Assembly: GCF_900067135.1 (NCBI RefSeq)
Contig: NZ_FJUR01000002.1
Span: forward strand, 919,501 to 983,500
Source of the DNA: Rhizobium sp. 9140
Lineage (GTDB): Bacteria; Pseudomonadota; Alphaproteobacteria; Rhizobiales; Rhizobiaceae
DNA length: 64,000 bases
Reading direction: 5' to 3'
Every line of letters starts with the position of its first letter. Position 1 is the stretch's first letter. The notes under the pieces were generated by a model that did no database searches, was not told where the DNA came from, and saw only the letters and a program-made list of their open reading frames with translations. A program made the translations under genes and the position numbers. Shown here in pieces: positions 26,589 through 35,289 of the stretch.

Positions 26589-26675
26589 GGAGGCTGGCAC
26601 AAAAGATGTGCGGAGATTGCACGCCTATTCTCCGCCTAATTTTGGAGAATAGGCGCCAGCCTCAGAAGAGGCGAA
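26589..26675. other. Strongly structured intergenic element downstream of mdh
   Basis: GAGGCTGGC (26590-26598) pairs with GCCAGCCTC (26655-26663), enclosing a 12-bp perfect hairpin, CGCCTATTCTCC (26622-26633) with GGAGAATAGGCG (26644-26655). The 3' arm can alternatively form GCCTC-AGAA-GAGGC (26659-26672). There is no T-run, so it is not a plain terminator. It could be an mRNA 3'-end stabiliser or a palindromic mosaic repeat of the kind known in rhizobial genomes. The folds were worked out by eye. Confidence 0.55.
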
Positions 26676-26689
26676 TGCCACCACGACGA

Positions 26690-27300
26690 TCAGCGAGCTG
26701 CAGTTTGACGGGCCGGTTCGATTTTATCTTTCATAATCCGCTTTGACCGCCGAATGGGAAGGACGAAGCCCTCATCCAGATAGGCGTCGTCGGGAATGAA
26801 GCGCTCGAACAAGCGTATCCGGCTGGAAACCGAGTCGGTAGAACTGCGATCAAATCTCGTCGCCAAGGCCATTTCGGCGGATTGTTCGTCGCAAGGATAT
26901 TCGCCACTGTACCGATAGAACGATTGATTATCTGTTCAAAGTATTGCGCTTCAATTGTCACCGGCTCCTTGGACGCCCGCCGCAGGTCATAAGCGCAAGA
27001 GGTGCAGACATGCTGGCCGACAAGCCGTGGCTGAGCGAAGGCAGTAATTCCGCGGTGGCACGATGGGCAACGGTCGCGTAATCCGCACCCGTGGATAAAG
27101 CAGGAGATTCTAGTCGAGTGTCGCCATCGCCTCCGAAAAATATGGGGGCTGATCAGAACCGAGGCACGCAGGACAGAATTGCAGCCACGTCGAAGCAGCA
27201 CGACGGGCTTTGATGACCAGTGGTAGCGGCATGTGTCTGTAATCACATGGCTGCAAGGCCATTGACGACAATCGGTCTCTCGCAATTCCATTGAGGCGTG
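26690..27300 (-). pseudogene. tniQ: Degenerate tniQ (TniQ family) gene
   Basis: The minus strand carries pieces of a TniQ protein in three frames. ARRAASTWLQFCPACLGSDQ is followed by a one-base frameshift. RRRWRHSTRISCFIHGCGLR then leads on to DRCPSCHRGITAF and CTSCAYDLRRASKEPV. After another shift comes the C-terminal block MALATRFDRSSTDSVSSRIRLFE. These align in order with the intact protein at 31773-32654 (STWLQYCPQCL, RRSWRLATKVSC, CGLRDRCPSCQRR, CVHCGFDLRKASK, SSSTRIRCFE). The four CxxC zinc-knuckle pairs are still visible. At least two frameshifts make it inactive. It marks an older transposon of the same family at the far side of the fluoride operon. Confidence 0.8.
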
Positions 27301-27331
27301 GCCGTAAACAGCCATATTTTCCTGGCGGCGA

Positions 27332-27455
27332 ATCTCACATTAAGTGCCAAACAGAAGCCAGAGTCTCAAATTAAATGCCAAGTCTCAAATTAAGTGCCGG
27401 GCTATCTTACTGAAACTGTTAGGACTGGAATCTCACGATTAAATGCAAAACGACA
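27332..27455. repeat. Cluster of four short direct repeats, transposon-end-like
   Basis: Four related copies in one orientation: TCTCACATTAAGTGCCAA (from 27332), GTCTCAAATTAAATGCCAA (27363), GTCTCAAATTAAGTGCCGG (27382) and ATCTCACGATTAAATGCAAA (27430). A looser single copy, GTCCAATTTAAGTGCGG, lies at about 36372, just after the RHE_PE00001-type remnant. Arrays of about 19-bp repeats near the ends are a hallmark of Tn5053/Tn402- and Tn7-like elements, where the transposase binds. Their position between the broken tniQ and the fluoride operon fits a transposon end. Spacing is irregular, so this is not a CRISPR array. Confidence 0.6.
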
Positions 27456-27500
27456 CCTTCAACATCGTGCATTCCTCCCCCTTGAAGTTTTTTGACGGTC

Positions 27501-27938
27501 TTAAGCCCTGTAGGCGACGAGAACGGCGCCTCCCGCGATCATCACGACACCGAGCCAGTTCGGGAGCGTCAGGCGCTCACCGAGAAGCAGCACAGCGAAA
27601 ATGGACACGAACACCACGGACAGCTTGTCGATCGGCGCGACGCGGGCGGCGTCACCAAGCTTCAGCGCCCGGAAGTAGCAAATCCAGGATGCGCCCGTGG
27701 CAAAACCGGAAAGTACAAGAAATAGCCAGCTTCTGGTCGAGACCGTCGACGGCTCCTGCCAATTTCCGGTGATATAGACCATCGCGCCAGCGGCCAGCAG
27801 GATGACGATGGTGCGAATGAAGGTGGCGAAGTCGGAATTGACGTTTTCGACGCCGATCTTGGCGAAGATCGCCGTCAGGGCTGCAAAGCCGGCCGAAAGG
27901 AGGGCCCAGAACGGCCAGCTTGTAAGGAAGATTTTCAT
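27501..27938 (-). CDS. EamA-type single-domain membrane transporter (copy 2)
   Basis: This 145-residue protein has four to five hydrophobic spans and the EamA motifs ATGASWICYFRALKLGDAA and VAPIDKLSVVFVSIF. It is a close paralogue of the protein at 15587-16024, which has the same length and order of segments. ATG 27938 overlaps the crcB stop (ATGA). It is the last gene of the operon led by the fluoride riboswitch, so its expression should rise with fluoride. The substrate is unknown; a role in fluoride or pH/ion homeostasis is inferred only from the operon. Confidence 0.85.
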   Translation of the reverse strand: MKIFLTSWPFWALLSAGFAALTAIFAKIGVENVNSDFATFIRTIVILLAAGAMVYITGNWQEPSTVSTRSWLFLVLSGFATGASWICYFRALKLGDAARVAPIDKLSVVFVSIFAVLLLGERLTLPNWLGVVMIAGGAVLVAYRA

Positions 27939-28323
27939 GCGGCTTGTCCATGTCCGGCCATCCGGATCAGCATGAGGCCGACAAAAAGTCCCGCCATCGA
28001 CAGGACCAGCGAAAGAGCGACATATCCGGCAGCAACACCCCATTGCCCGCGTTCCCACAGCGTCACGGCATCCAGCGAAAAGGTCGAGAAGGTGGTGAAC
28101 CCGCCGAGCAACCCGGTGGTCAGGAACAGGCGCAACTCCTGTGGCAGGCCTGAGCGAAACACGAAAAATTCCGTGAGCAGGCCCATGACGACGGAGCCGA
28201 CAACATTGACGGTGAGTGTGCCGTAGGGAAAGCCGAAGCCGAACAGGCGCGCCGCTCCCATGTTGACGGCGTGCCGGAAAACACCACCGATACCTGCGCC
28301 AAGGAAACGATCAGATAAACCAA
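27935..28323 (-). pseudogene. crcB: crcB fluoride channel gene with an N-terminal frameshift
   Basis: A strong AAGGAGG lies seven bases before a TTG at 28323, and the frame begins L-V-Y-L-I-V, the usual CrcB N-terminus. One base is then missing in GTTTCC (about 28300). Adding a T there would give IVFLGAGIGGVFRHAVN and run on into the frame at 28261-27935 (GFPYGTLTVNVVGSVVMG, GGFTTFSTFSLDAV). As written, translation from the natural start leaves the frame after about seven codons. Only an internal ATG at 28261 would give a 108-residue protein lacking the first membrane helix. It is either a true mutation or a one-base sequencing error. The start is 13 bp after the CLC stop. Confidence 0.75.
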
Positions 28324-28336
28324 GATCGCGCCTCCT

Positions 28337-30154
28337 TCAGGATGTCGTGACTTTGAGCGCTTCTGCCGTTTCGACGTCGTGATGGACGACATCCCACTGT
28401 TCCAGGTGCTTGTAGACGATCACCTTGTGTTTCAGGACCGCGCCATGGGTCCGGCAGAACTCTTCGAGCTGGTCGCGTGATGCAATCATCTCGACGCACA
28501 TAGTCAGATCCGGATTGGGGATCTCGAAGCCCTCGTCCTGAAGCTTACCGCTGTTCGAATAGCCAAAATGCGTATGGTGCGCGACGGCATTCTTGATGCC
28601 GGCCGACTTCGCCTGCACGACCAATTCCCGGTAAAGAGGCTTCGATCCGAACCAACCGCCCTTGCCGGGCGTCTTCTCACGCGGCTTCATGTAGATACGG
28701 ACCATGCCAATTTCGGTAGAATGCAGCTTGTGTTGCTTCACGATGATGGGCCTTTCGTTGAGTGTTGCGGTTGTGGCGATCGACCGGAGACGGACCTTTC
28801 CGACGATTTCGCCGAGGCTCTGAGTCCGCATGTCACGCATGTGGCGAACCGAGATGTCGGGAGGAATATCGTTGGCGGCAGCGGTTTTCGGAACGCCGAC
28901 GCGCTGCGACAGGTAGATGCTGGAATGGCCACTGCACAGATAGGCAACGAAGCAGGCGACAGCGAGGTAGACCGAATGGGTGGCGCCGAAGAGCTCAATC
29001 CCCATGATCATGCAAGCCAGCGGCGTATTAGTGGCGCCGGCGAAGACGGCCACGAAGCCAAGTGCCGCAAAAAGATCGACCGGTGCGCCGAGAACACCGG
29101 CCAGCGCACTGCCGAGACCTGCGCCGATGAAGAACAGCGGTGTGACCTCGCCGCCCTTGAAACCGGCGTTTAATGTGACGATCGTGAACAGCGCCTTCCA
29201 GGCCCAGCTCCAGTAATCCACGTGATTGGGACGGAAAAAGCCTAGGATCGTCGCGTCGTCGGGATTGGGGGACCAGACACCCAGACCGAGATATTCCCGC
29301 GTACCGAGGAGGTAGACGAGGCCCAGCAATATGGCGCTGGCGAGTACCGGACGCAGCGGCGCATAAGGCAGGATCGCCTTGTAGGCGGACGACGCGAGGT
29401 GGGAAAGTTCGGCGAAGAAATGGGCCGCCAGGCCAAAAGCCAAACCGGCAGTGACCACTTTGAGCAGGAGGAGGGCATCGAGGTGGAAACCGACCGCTTC
29501 TCCAACGCCGCCGAGATAGGCAATTGCGTAGTGGGTGTGGCCGATGCCCCATGCATGGCAGGTCCAGTCGGCAACGACGGCAGCCAGCAAAGCCGGCAAC
29601 AGGGCCTCATACTGCATCCGGCCAATGGTCAGGACTTCGAGCGCGAAGATCGCGCCGGCAATGGGTGTTCCAAACACCGCACCGAAGCCTGCAGCAATGC
29701 CGGCCATTAGCAGAATGCGCACATCGCCCGGCGTCAGCTTGAACATCTTGCCAAAAGCGCTGGCCAGGCTGCCGCCGAGTTGGACCGCGGTTCCCTCGCG
29801 ACCGGCCGAGCCGCCGACGAGGTGGGTAAGTACGGTGGTGACGAGGATGAAGGGCGCCATGCGCAGCGGCACGCCGCCGCCCGGCTCATGGATCTGGTCG
29901 ACGATGAGGTTGTTGCCACCCTCCGCCGATTTACCGAATTTCTGGTAGGCCCAGACCATCGCAAAACCTGCGACAGGCATGCCGTAAATCAACCAGGGAA
30001 ATTCGAAACGAAGCTCCGTTGCCCGGTCAAGGCTCCAGAGAAACAGGGCTACGAGCGAGCCGACGGCAGCAGCCATCGGTACGACGATCACGATCCATTT
30101 CGCGAGGCTACGGACCTGGGCGATACGAAGTCCGAAAAATGCAGAAAACGCCAT
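28337..30154 (-). CDS. CLC-type fluoride/proton antiporter fused to a DUF190 domain
   Basis: This is a 605-residue protein. Residues about 1-440 are a CLC channel/antiporter: [24 protein letters not shown], the gating-glutamate segment [39 protein letters not shown] and [19 protein letters not shown]. The ordinary chloride-type GSGIP motif is replaced (GGGVP), as in fluoride-specific CLCs. Residues about 470-595 ([36 protein letters not shown]) form a DUF190 domain, a PII-like soluble module usually encoded beside crcB as a separate gene. A fluoride riboswitch lies 92 bp upstream, which strongly supports F- export. It is co-transcribed with crcB and EamA downstream. Confidence 0.9.
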   Translation of the reverse strand: MAFSAFFGLRIAQVRSLAKWIVIVVPMAAAVGSLVALFLWSLDRATELRFEFPWLIYGMPVAGFAMVWAYQKFGKSAEGGNNLIVDQIHEPGGGVPLRMAPFILVTTVLTHLVGGSAGREGTAVQLGGSLASAFGKMFKLTPGDVRILLMAGIAAGFGAVFGTPIAGAIFALEVLTIGRMQYEALLPALLAAVVADWTCHAWGIGHTHYAIAYLGGVGEAVGFHLDALLLLKVVTAGLAFGLAAHFFAELSHLASSAYKAILPYAPLRPVLASAILLGLVYLLGTREYLGLGVWSPNPDDATILGFFRPNHVDYWSWAWKALFTIVTLNAGFKGGEVTPLFFIGAGLGSALAGVLGAPVDLFAALGFVAVFAGATNTPLACMIMGIELFGATHSVYLAVACFVAYLCSGHSSIYLSQRVGVPKTAAANDIPPDISVRHMRDMRTQSLGEIVGKVRLRSIATTATLNERPIIVKQHKLHSTEIGMVRIYMKPREKTPGKGGWFGSKPLYRELVVQAKSAGIKNAVAHHTHFGYSNSGKLQDEGFEIPNPDLTMCVEMIASRDQLEEFCRTHGAVLKHKVIVYKHLEQWDVVHHDVETAEALKVTTS

Positions 30155-30216
30155 CAGATGGACGCTCCCGCACGGTCACATTTCGTCTTGGAGGACAGGT
30201 ACAGAATTCTAGGCAC

Positions 30217-30255
30217 GACTCTACTCCTTCGCGTGTTGCGCGTTGAGTAGGAGTC
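30217..30255 (-). promoter_or_regulatory. Candidate expression-platform hairpin of the fluoride riboswitch
   Basis: On the minus strand, GACTC-CTACTC (the 3' pseudoknot strand of the aptamer, 30255-30245) can pair with GAGTAG-AGTC (30226-30217), with a small bulge and an inner CGCG/CGCG helix. Because this helix uses the same bases as the ligand-binding pseudoknot, the two folds exclude each other. No T-run follows and the CLC start codon is still about 60 bases away, so whether it works through transcription or translation is unclear. Confidence 0.5.
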
Positions 30256-30308
30256 ATCAGCTTCATCGGGGAAGCGGTTCGGCGTAATGCCCGGCAGAAT
30301 CCATTACC
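30246..30308 (-). ncRNA. Fluoride riboswitch (crcB RNA motif)
   Basis: The minus strand reads GGTAATGGATTCTGCC, then an extra GGC-ATTAC-GCC hairpin, then AACCGCTT ... AAGC and the invariant 3' segment TGATGACTCCTAC. This matches the fluoride-aptamer pattern. The first helix is GGTA/TGCC, its loop carries the GGATT strand that pairs with ACTCC as the pseudoknot, the joining AACCGC follows, and a GCTT/AAGC helix precedes TGATG. It sits 92 bases upstream of a CLC-fluoride exporter operon, exactly where the class is expected. One pseudoknot pair appears mismatched (GGATT where most members have GGAGT). The extra hairpin in the joining region is a peripheral variation. An Infernal search with the Rfam crcB model would settle it. 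Confidence 0.9.
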
Positions 30309-30492
30309 GTTGTGACTTCAATAGCCAATTGATCCGAATAATGTCAATCCCACTCACCATGGTGAGCGGGATTGCTTGGCACGGTGGCCACATCTTCGAC
30401 CTGAACGCAGTTTTTTAAGTGATACCGATTTATCTCAGCACATATTTGGGGGGTGCGGAGGTCGGAGAAGGTCGCGGGAGAGTAATAGCAAC

Positions 30493-31686
30493 TCAGACCG
30501 CACGCCTCGCTCGCCGGCCCGAGACGGTCAAAAAGACCGCACCCAAAAGACCGGACACAAGCGACCCCATCAGGATCCCGATCTTGACGTGATCCTGTAC
30601 AACTGGATCGCTGAAGGCCAGCAGGCCAATGAAAAGGGACATCGTAAACCCGATTCCACACAGCAGGGCCACGCCGGTCATCTGACCCCAACTGGCGCTC
30701 GCTGGAAGATCGGCTAGGCCCAGTCTTACCAGAACGACCACTGTTCCCAGAACGCCGACCAGCTTTCCGAGCAACAGGCCGGCCGCTACGCCCATTGTGA
30801 GCGGCTCTTCGAAGACCGACATCGATAAACCGGCAAACGAAACACCTGCGTTGGCAAAGCCGAAGATCGGCACGATCGCGAAGGCGACCGGCTTGTGCAG
30901 CAAGTGTTCGAACCTGTGCAGAGGTGATTCATCGTGTGTGGCCTCCGGCGTCCCCGGCGTCAGCTTCAGCGGTATCGTCAACGCCAGCAAGACACCTGCA
31001 AGGGTGGCATGCACGCCTGATGCGAAAACCAACACCCACAGGACCGCGCCGAGGGCGAGATAGGGCCAGAGGGCCTTCACGCCCATGCGATTGAAGATGA
31101 TCAGATTTCCAACGACGAGGCCCGCGCCAGCCAATGCGAGCAGGTTCAGTTCCGCAGTATAGAAGAGAGCGATAACCACAACGGCGCCGAGATCGTCGAT
31201 GATGGCCAGCGCCGCCAGAAATATCTTCAGCGATGCGGGAACACGATTACCGAAAAGGGAAAGGACCCCAAGAGCGAAGGCGATATCGGTCGCAGTCGGG
31301 ATTGCCCAGCCACGGATAGCTGTCGGGTCGCTCCAGTTGAAGTAGAGGTAAAACAGTGCCGGAAACAGCATGCCTCCTGCAGCAGCCGCGCCTGGCAAGA
31401 CGCGCCGGCTCCAGCTTGAAAGCTGGCCGTCGAGCATCTCGCGTTTGATCTCCAGGCCAACCAGCAGGAAGAAGACGGCCATCAAGGCGTCGTTGATCCA
31501 GTGCTGGATGCTCAGCGGGCCGACATAGACGTGCAGCACATGGAAGTAGCTCTCTGCCAACGGCGAGTTCGCCGTGGCAATTGCCAGAGCAGCAACTGCC
31601 ATCAGGATGATGCCCCCCGATGCTTCATTATCGAGGAACTGACGGAGAGTGGATTGAATGCGGCCCTGAGAAAATGTCGAAGACAT
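30493..31686 (-). CDS. nhaA: NhaA-type Na+/H+ antiporter
   Basis: This 397-residue inner-membrane protein exchanges Na+ for two protons and controls cytoplasmic pH and sodium. It has the NhaA N-terminus [42 protein letters not shown], the transport site [19 protein letters not shown] followed by [17 protein letters not shown] with the paired aspartates, and [16 protein letters not shown]. NhaA genes are often found in fluoride-responsive operons, where they may deal with the pH load of F- export. Here nhaA lies upstream of the riboswitch on the same strand, so it is not itself under that riboswitch. Confidence 0.93.
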   Translation of the reverse strand: MSSTFSQGRIQSTLRQFLDNEASGGIILMAVAALAIATANSPLAESYFHVLHVYVGPLSIQHWINDALMAVFFLLVGLEIKREMLDGQLSSWSRRVLPGAAAAGGMLFPALFYLYFNWSDPTAIRGWAIPTATDIAFALGVLSLFGNRVPASLKIFLAALAIIDDLGAVVVIALFYTAELNLLALAGAGLVVGNLIIFNRMGVKALWPYLALGAVLWVLVFASGVHATLAGVLLALTIPLKLTPGTPEATHDESPLHRFEHLLHKPVAFAIVPIFGFANAGVSFAGLSMSVFEEPLTMGVAAGLLLGKLVGVLGTVVVLVRLGLADLPASASWGQMTGVALLCGIGFTMSLFIGLLAFSDPVVQDHVKIGILMGSLVSGLLGAVFLTVSGRRARRAV

Positions 31687-31772
31687 GGGTTCGCGCTCCT
31701 TGTGAGAGGTTGATCGAAGTATCCGTCAATTTCGGGGGAAGCCCGCAGCGCACGCAGCACGCACTGTAAGCT

Positions 31773-32654
31773 TTAAACTAGGGTATTTGCTCGACGATTT
31801 CCAGCAGATTCGGCCCTATAGGGGCTTGGCCAGACAGCACTATCGTCATCACGCATTATTCGTACGCAAACGCGATCTGCAAACTTTTCGAAGCATCGGA
31901 TTCGCGTCGAGCTGGAAAAGTTGAGCAGCGAGCCGGAAGTGTGGGTCATCACCAGCGTGGGGATTTGCAGCAATCGTGCAAGGAAAACGCGCTGATGTTC
32001 TGGAGTGACACTCGCCCCGCGGCACATCTGATCAATGCGATAATCCACCAGGTGCGCTGCAACGCTGATGATGACCTTTGACGCCTTGCGCAAATCGAAA
32101 CCGCAGTGGACGCAAAAATGCTGGGGAACAAGCTTGCTTTGACCGTAGGCTTCGATACGTCTTTGGCAGGATGGGCACCGGTCGCGCAAGCCGCAGCGGT
32201 GGTGGCGGCAAGATACTTTGGTCGCCAAACGCCAGCTGCGGCGAAAATATGGATGCTCATCGCCAGCCAGGCATTGGGGGCAGTACTGCAACCAGGTTGA
32301 AGTCCCGCGCCGACCGCTGTTTCGTAACGGCAGCAAGAGCTCCGTCGGGATGCCACTTGCCAGGGTCATTGCCACGATCTGAGCGTGGGATACACCGGCA
32401 TTTGCGCGAAGCAGGTTTTCGATGTCGCTCGAGGGTCTGAAATCGATGGCTGGTGACCACATGCCAGATCCAAGTCCGAAGACGCGGGCGAATCCACGTG
32501 GTGCAACACCGTTGGCATAAGCAAGGCGGTGCAGCCAGCTCGACAGCAATTCGTCGGTTTGCGGTAAGACGTCGATGGGCCACTGGTCGGAAACGACGTG
32601 ACGGTATCTCCGTTGTATGCTGATTGTCGGGATACCAGCATCGCCCATCGTCAT
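31773..32654 (-). CDS. tniQ: TniQ family transposition protein
   Basis: This 293-residue protein has the TniQ N-terminus, LPQTDELLSSWLHRLAYANGV, and the zinc-knuckle region YCPQCLAGDEHPYFRRSW, CRHHRCGLRDRCPSCQRR and CVHCGFDLRKAS. In Tn5053/Tn402- and Tn7-type elements TniQ/TnsD proteins help choose the target site. Its ATG overlaps the TniB stop by four bases. It ends 87 bp from the nhaA start, so nhaA may be the first cargo gene on this side. Confidence 0.9.
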   Translation of the reverse strand: MTMGDAGIPTISIQRRYRHVVSDQWPIDVLPQTDELLSSWLHRLAYANGVAPRGFARVFGLGSGMWSPAIDFRPSSDIENLLRANAGVSHAQIVAMTLASGIPTELLLPLRNSGRRGTSTWLQYCPQCLAGDEHPYFRRSWRLATKVSCRHHRCGLRDRCPSCQRRIEAYGQSKLVPQHFCVHCGFDLRKASKVIISVAAHLVDYRIDQMCRGASVTPEHQRVFLARLLQIPTLVMTHTSGSLLNFSSSTRIRCFEKFADRVCVRIMRDDDSAVWPSPYRAESAGNRRANTLV

Positions 32655-33529
32655 AACAGGTTGTCCCGTAAAGCCGGTAGGCGCCGCTGCGATATTGGTA
32701 TGTGCCGCAGTTCGACGATGCCCGCCTTGGTGATACGTTCGGCTCCGGATTGTACCGCCGCGACGGCCGCTCTTGTGACGATGGTGACGGTCTCGCCTAT
32801 CAAACCTTCCGATAACCTGAAGATAAGCCGCGCCGACGGCTCGCTGGACAGATCCGAGATCCTGGCAAGTGGCAACGCTGCTTCAAGGCTATCGAGCAAC
32901 ATCAGATAGGGCTCATCGTATTGCCATCGCGGGACTGCGACCAGATCAAAACGGCTTGCCATCTCGCTGGTGGCGTTGAGGAAGTCGTAGACGGATACGT
33001 CCCCGATCAGAACCGGGGCGATGTCATACTGACGGCCGATTCGTCGCAGGAATGCAAAAATCGCCTCGATGTCGCGCGCCCGTCCGCGCAATGCGTTGTG
33101 AAACTCGTCGAAGATCAACACCTTTGGCTTGAGATTTGCCAGCAAGTGATCCAGCTGTTCCGCCTTGCGGCTGACATTCCAAATGTCGCCCCCAGGAGCG
33201 TGGAGCGCCTGGAGAATGCTCGCGTAGAAATGGCCAAGGCCCGCGCCCTCTCGCGTCTGGACCATCCAAAGCTTCTGCTGGACAGATGTTCGCAGGTGTT
33301 CGACGGCAAACCGCTCCGCAATCATCGTCTTGCCATTGGCATAGGGGCCGACCAGCATCAGGCCCTGGGTTCGTAATGACGGCGGTCTTGAGAGTAGCTC
33401 GGTGAGCCGTATATGGCTGTCTTGAGCAACCTGATGTCCGATCCATCGTGGGGCACGGATGTAGGCGATCCGCTCATCCTGGTCGCGTTCAAGGTAGGAT
33501 CGGACATGGTCGAGCAGATGGTCCGACAT
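32651..33529 (-). CDS. tniB: TniB family AAA+ ATPase
   Basis: This 292-residue ATP-dependent target-selection protein is related to TnsC/MuB. Walker A is GPYANGKTMIAERFA, Walker B is KVLIFDEFHNALRG, and sensor region LIGDVSVYDFLNA follows. It presents the target DNA to the transposase and confers target immunity. It begins six bp after the transposase stop and overlaps tniQ, forming one operon. All ATPase motifs are intact. Confidence 0.92.
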   Translation of the reverse strand: MSDHLLDHVRSYLERDQDERIAYIRAPRWIGHQVAQDSHIRLTELLSRPPSLRTQGLMLVGPYANGKTMIAERFAVEHLRTSVQQKLWMVQTREGAGLGHFYASILQALHAPGGDIWNVSRKAEQLDHLLANLKPKVLIFDEFHNALRGRARDIEAIFAFLRRIGRQYDIAPVLIGDVSVYDFLNATSEMASRFDLVAVPRWQYDEPYLMLLDSLEAALPLARISDLSSEPSARLIFRLSEGLIGETVTIVTRAAVAAVQSGAERITKAGIVELRHIPISQRRLPALRDNLL

Positions 33530-33535
33530 GCCATG

Positions 33536-35188
33536 CTACCAGTCTTCGACCGGTAGTCGGCTTTTCTGACGGGTGGGATGAGGTGAGGCAACGCGCGCCT
33601 GTTCCTGCATAGCCGCATAAGGCTTCTGCGACGCGCCCGCGTGGATACCGCGGACAGCAGTTCGCAACTGGCGTCTGGGTTGTTTCGCAGTCCCGACGAT
33701 AGCAGCGATTTCGCGGCGAAACTCCACCCTTGCAACACTTGAGCGATGGTTTGCATCGCGCCGGCGGGCGCGCTCAGCCTCATGTTCCCATAGCGTCAGC
33801 GACGTAAGCCTGCCATCGCGCCGTTCGACGGGTCGGAAGTGTCTGCCTTCCGGATCCCGGACATAGATATGGCTGATGTCTCGAGGGTCATATCTTACTT
33901 CCAGCTTTCCCAGCCGGTCGCGCTGCGGAATGAGGCCGCCAAGCCATGACGCGTAATAATGTACGGCAAACATGCTGATCCCCTGCGGCGACAATCTTCT
34001 TTCCGTACCCGGCAGAAACGACAATAGAACGGTGTGTGGATCGTCATTGAAGCGCGGTAAAGCTGCGTTGTTGCGCTGCCACTCCGTATTCGGCACATTC
34101 AGTGTCTTGGTGTTTTCCTGCCGGTTGTGATCGAGGATGGCCAGCGCAACGCACCGCTCCAGGTCCGCGAATCCGAGACAGGCGCGCCGTTCCGAGGGAT
34201 ATTCATCGCGATCAACCACAGACCTTCCGGTCGAACCGCGATAGGTGGCGAGGATAGCGTTGAGTTTGCCCAGCAGTCGTTCGACCACGCCGCCTTGATG
34301 CACTCTTCCGCGGTCACGATATCGAATGCGGATGCCATAATCGTCGCAGCCACGCTGGAAAGCGTGCCCCTTGAATTCCATCGCCGAGTCGGTGACGAGT
34401 ACCCGAGGCCTGCCAAATGTCGACCAGGCATGAGCAAGGCTACGGTTGGCAAGCCATTCGTCCTTCGCGCACATCGCATGGGCAAGGCAAAGTCCGACCG
34501 ACAGAACAGATGGTTTCTCCAAAGTCAGGCAGAAACCTAAAATAACGCGTGATGCCACATCGGTCACGATCGTGAGATAAGGCCGACCCACAAACACGCC
34601 AGTTCCGTCAACGACCTCCACGAAATTGATATCAGCCGGAGTGTGATCGATCTGACAGACGTCGAGCGGGTGAGTTGCGTGAATATATCCTGGTCGTGGC
34701 CTCAGCCGGAGCAGGTGTTTCGGATTGGCTGACCGTTTCTTGGCGATCTCTTCAGCGCTAAACAGCATCGGGATACGTCGGGCAACCGTAACGTATGACG
34801 GCAAGGTCAGCCCGGCTTCCTCGCAACGAGCGCGGATTTCAGCCACGACCGGGGCAAGGGGCGGAGCTTCCAGTGTCAGCCATTGCTCGCGCAGTGTTGT
34901 CGCTATGATTGCTTCAAGTTTTTCTGACAGCCGCTTGCGGCGGCTTTTTGCGGTGCGCGGGAGTAAGGCTGTCACCTTCCTGTCCATGCGATAGCGGACG
35001 AGGAGATTGTAGATTTGTCGCCGCGTTAGCCGCAACTCGGCCGCCGCGCGCGAAACGGCCACCTGCTTCGGCCCGATGCCATCAAGGATCTTGTCCAGTT
35101 CGCGGGCCATGCGGAGCGCGACTGACCAATGCTCATCTGAGATCGCGCGTGTCGCCGGCAATCCCTGATCATGCAATTGCTTTGGCAT
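33536..35188 (-). CDS. tniA: TniA/TnsB-like transposase (Mu C-terminal type)
   Basis: This 550-residue DDE transposase cuts the transposon ends and joins them to the target. The N-terminus has an HTH, AAELRLTRRQIYNLLVRYRMD. The rve catalytic core includes VCQIDHTPADINFVEV (first Asp), RVLVTDSAMEFKG (second Asp) and GGVVERLLGKLNAILATY (Glu). A Mu-C-like domain (VRYDPRDISHIYVRDPEGRHF) follows. All catalytic residues are present, so the enzyme could be active with TniB and TniQ. Confidence 0.93.
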   Translation of the reverse strand: MPKQLHDQGLPATRAISDEHWSVALRMARELDKILDGIGPKQVAVSRAAAELRLTRRQIYNLLVRYRMDRKVTALLPRTAKSRRKRLSEKLEAIIATTLREQWLTLEAPPLAPVVAEIRARCEEAGLTLPSYVTVARRIPMLFSAEEIAKKRSANPKHLLRLRPRPGYIHATHPLDVCQIDHTPADINFVEVVDGTGVFVGRPYLTIVTDVASRVILGFCLTLEKPSVLSVGLCLAHAMCAKDEWLANRSLAHAWSTFGRPRVLVTDSAMEFKGHAFQRGCDDYGIRIRYRDRGRVHQGGVVERLLGKLNAILATYRGSTGRSVVDRDEYPSERRACLGFADLERCVALAILDHNRQENTKTLNVPNTEWQRNNAALPRFNDDPHTVLLSFLPGTERRLSPQGISMFAVHYYASWLGGLIPQRDRLGKLEVRYDPRDISHIYVRDPEGRHFRPVERRDGRLTSLTLWEHEAERARRRDANHRSSVARVEFRREIAAIVGTAKQPRRQLRTAVRGIHAGASQKPYAAMQEQARVASPHPTRQKSRLPVEDW

Positions 35189-35289
35189 GGGCAGACCTCG
35201 CTGAAATCCTTAGCGAAAAATCTACTGAAATTTATCGCCTAACCCTTACGTCCGTATGACAATTTCCGAGTTGAAAAATTAAACTAAAA

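Noticed and set aside
27332..27455. Possible CRISPR array
   Set aside because: Repeats are only about 17-19 bp, imperfect and unevenly spaced, with no cas gene; they look like transposon-end repeats.
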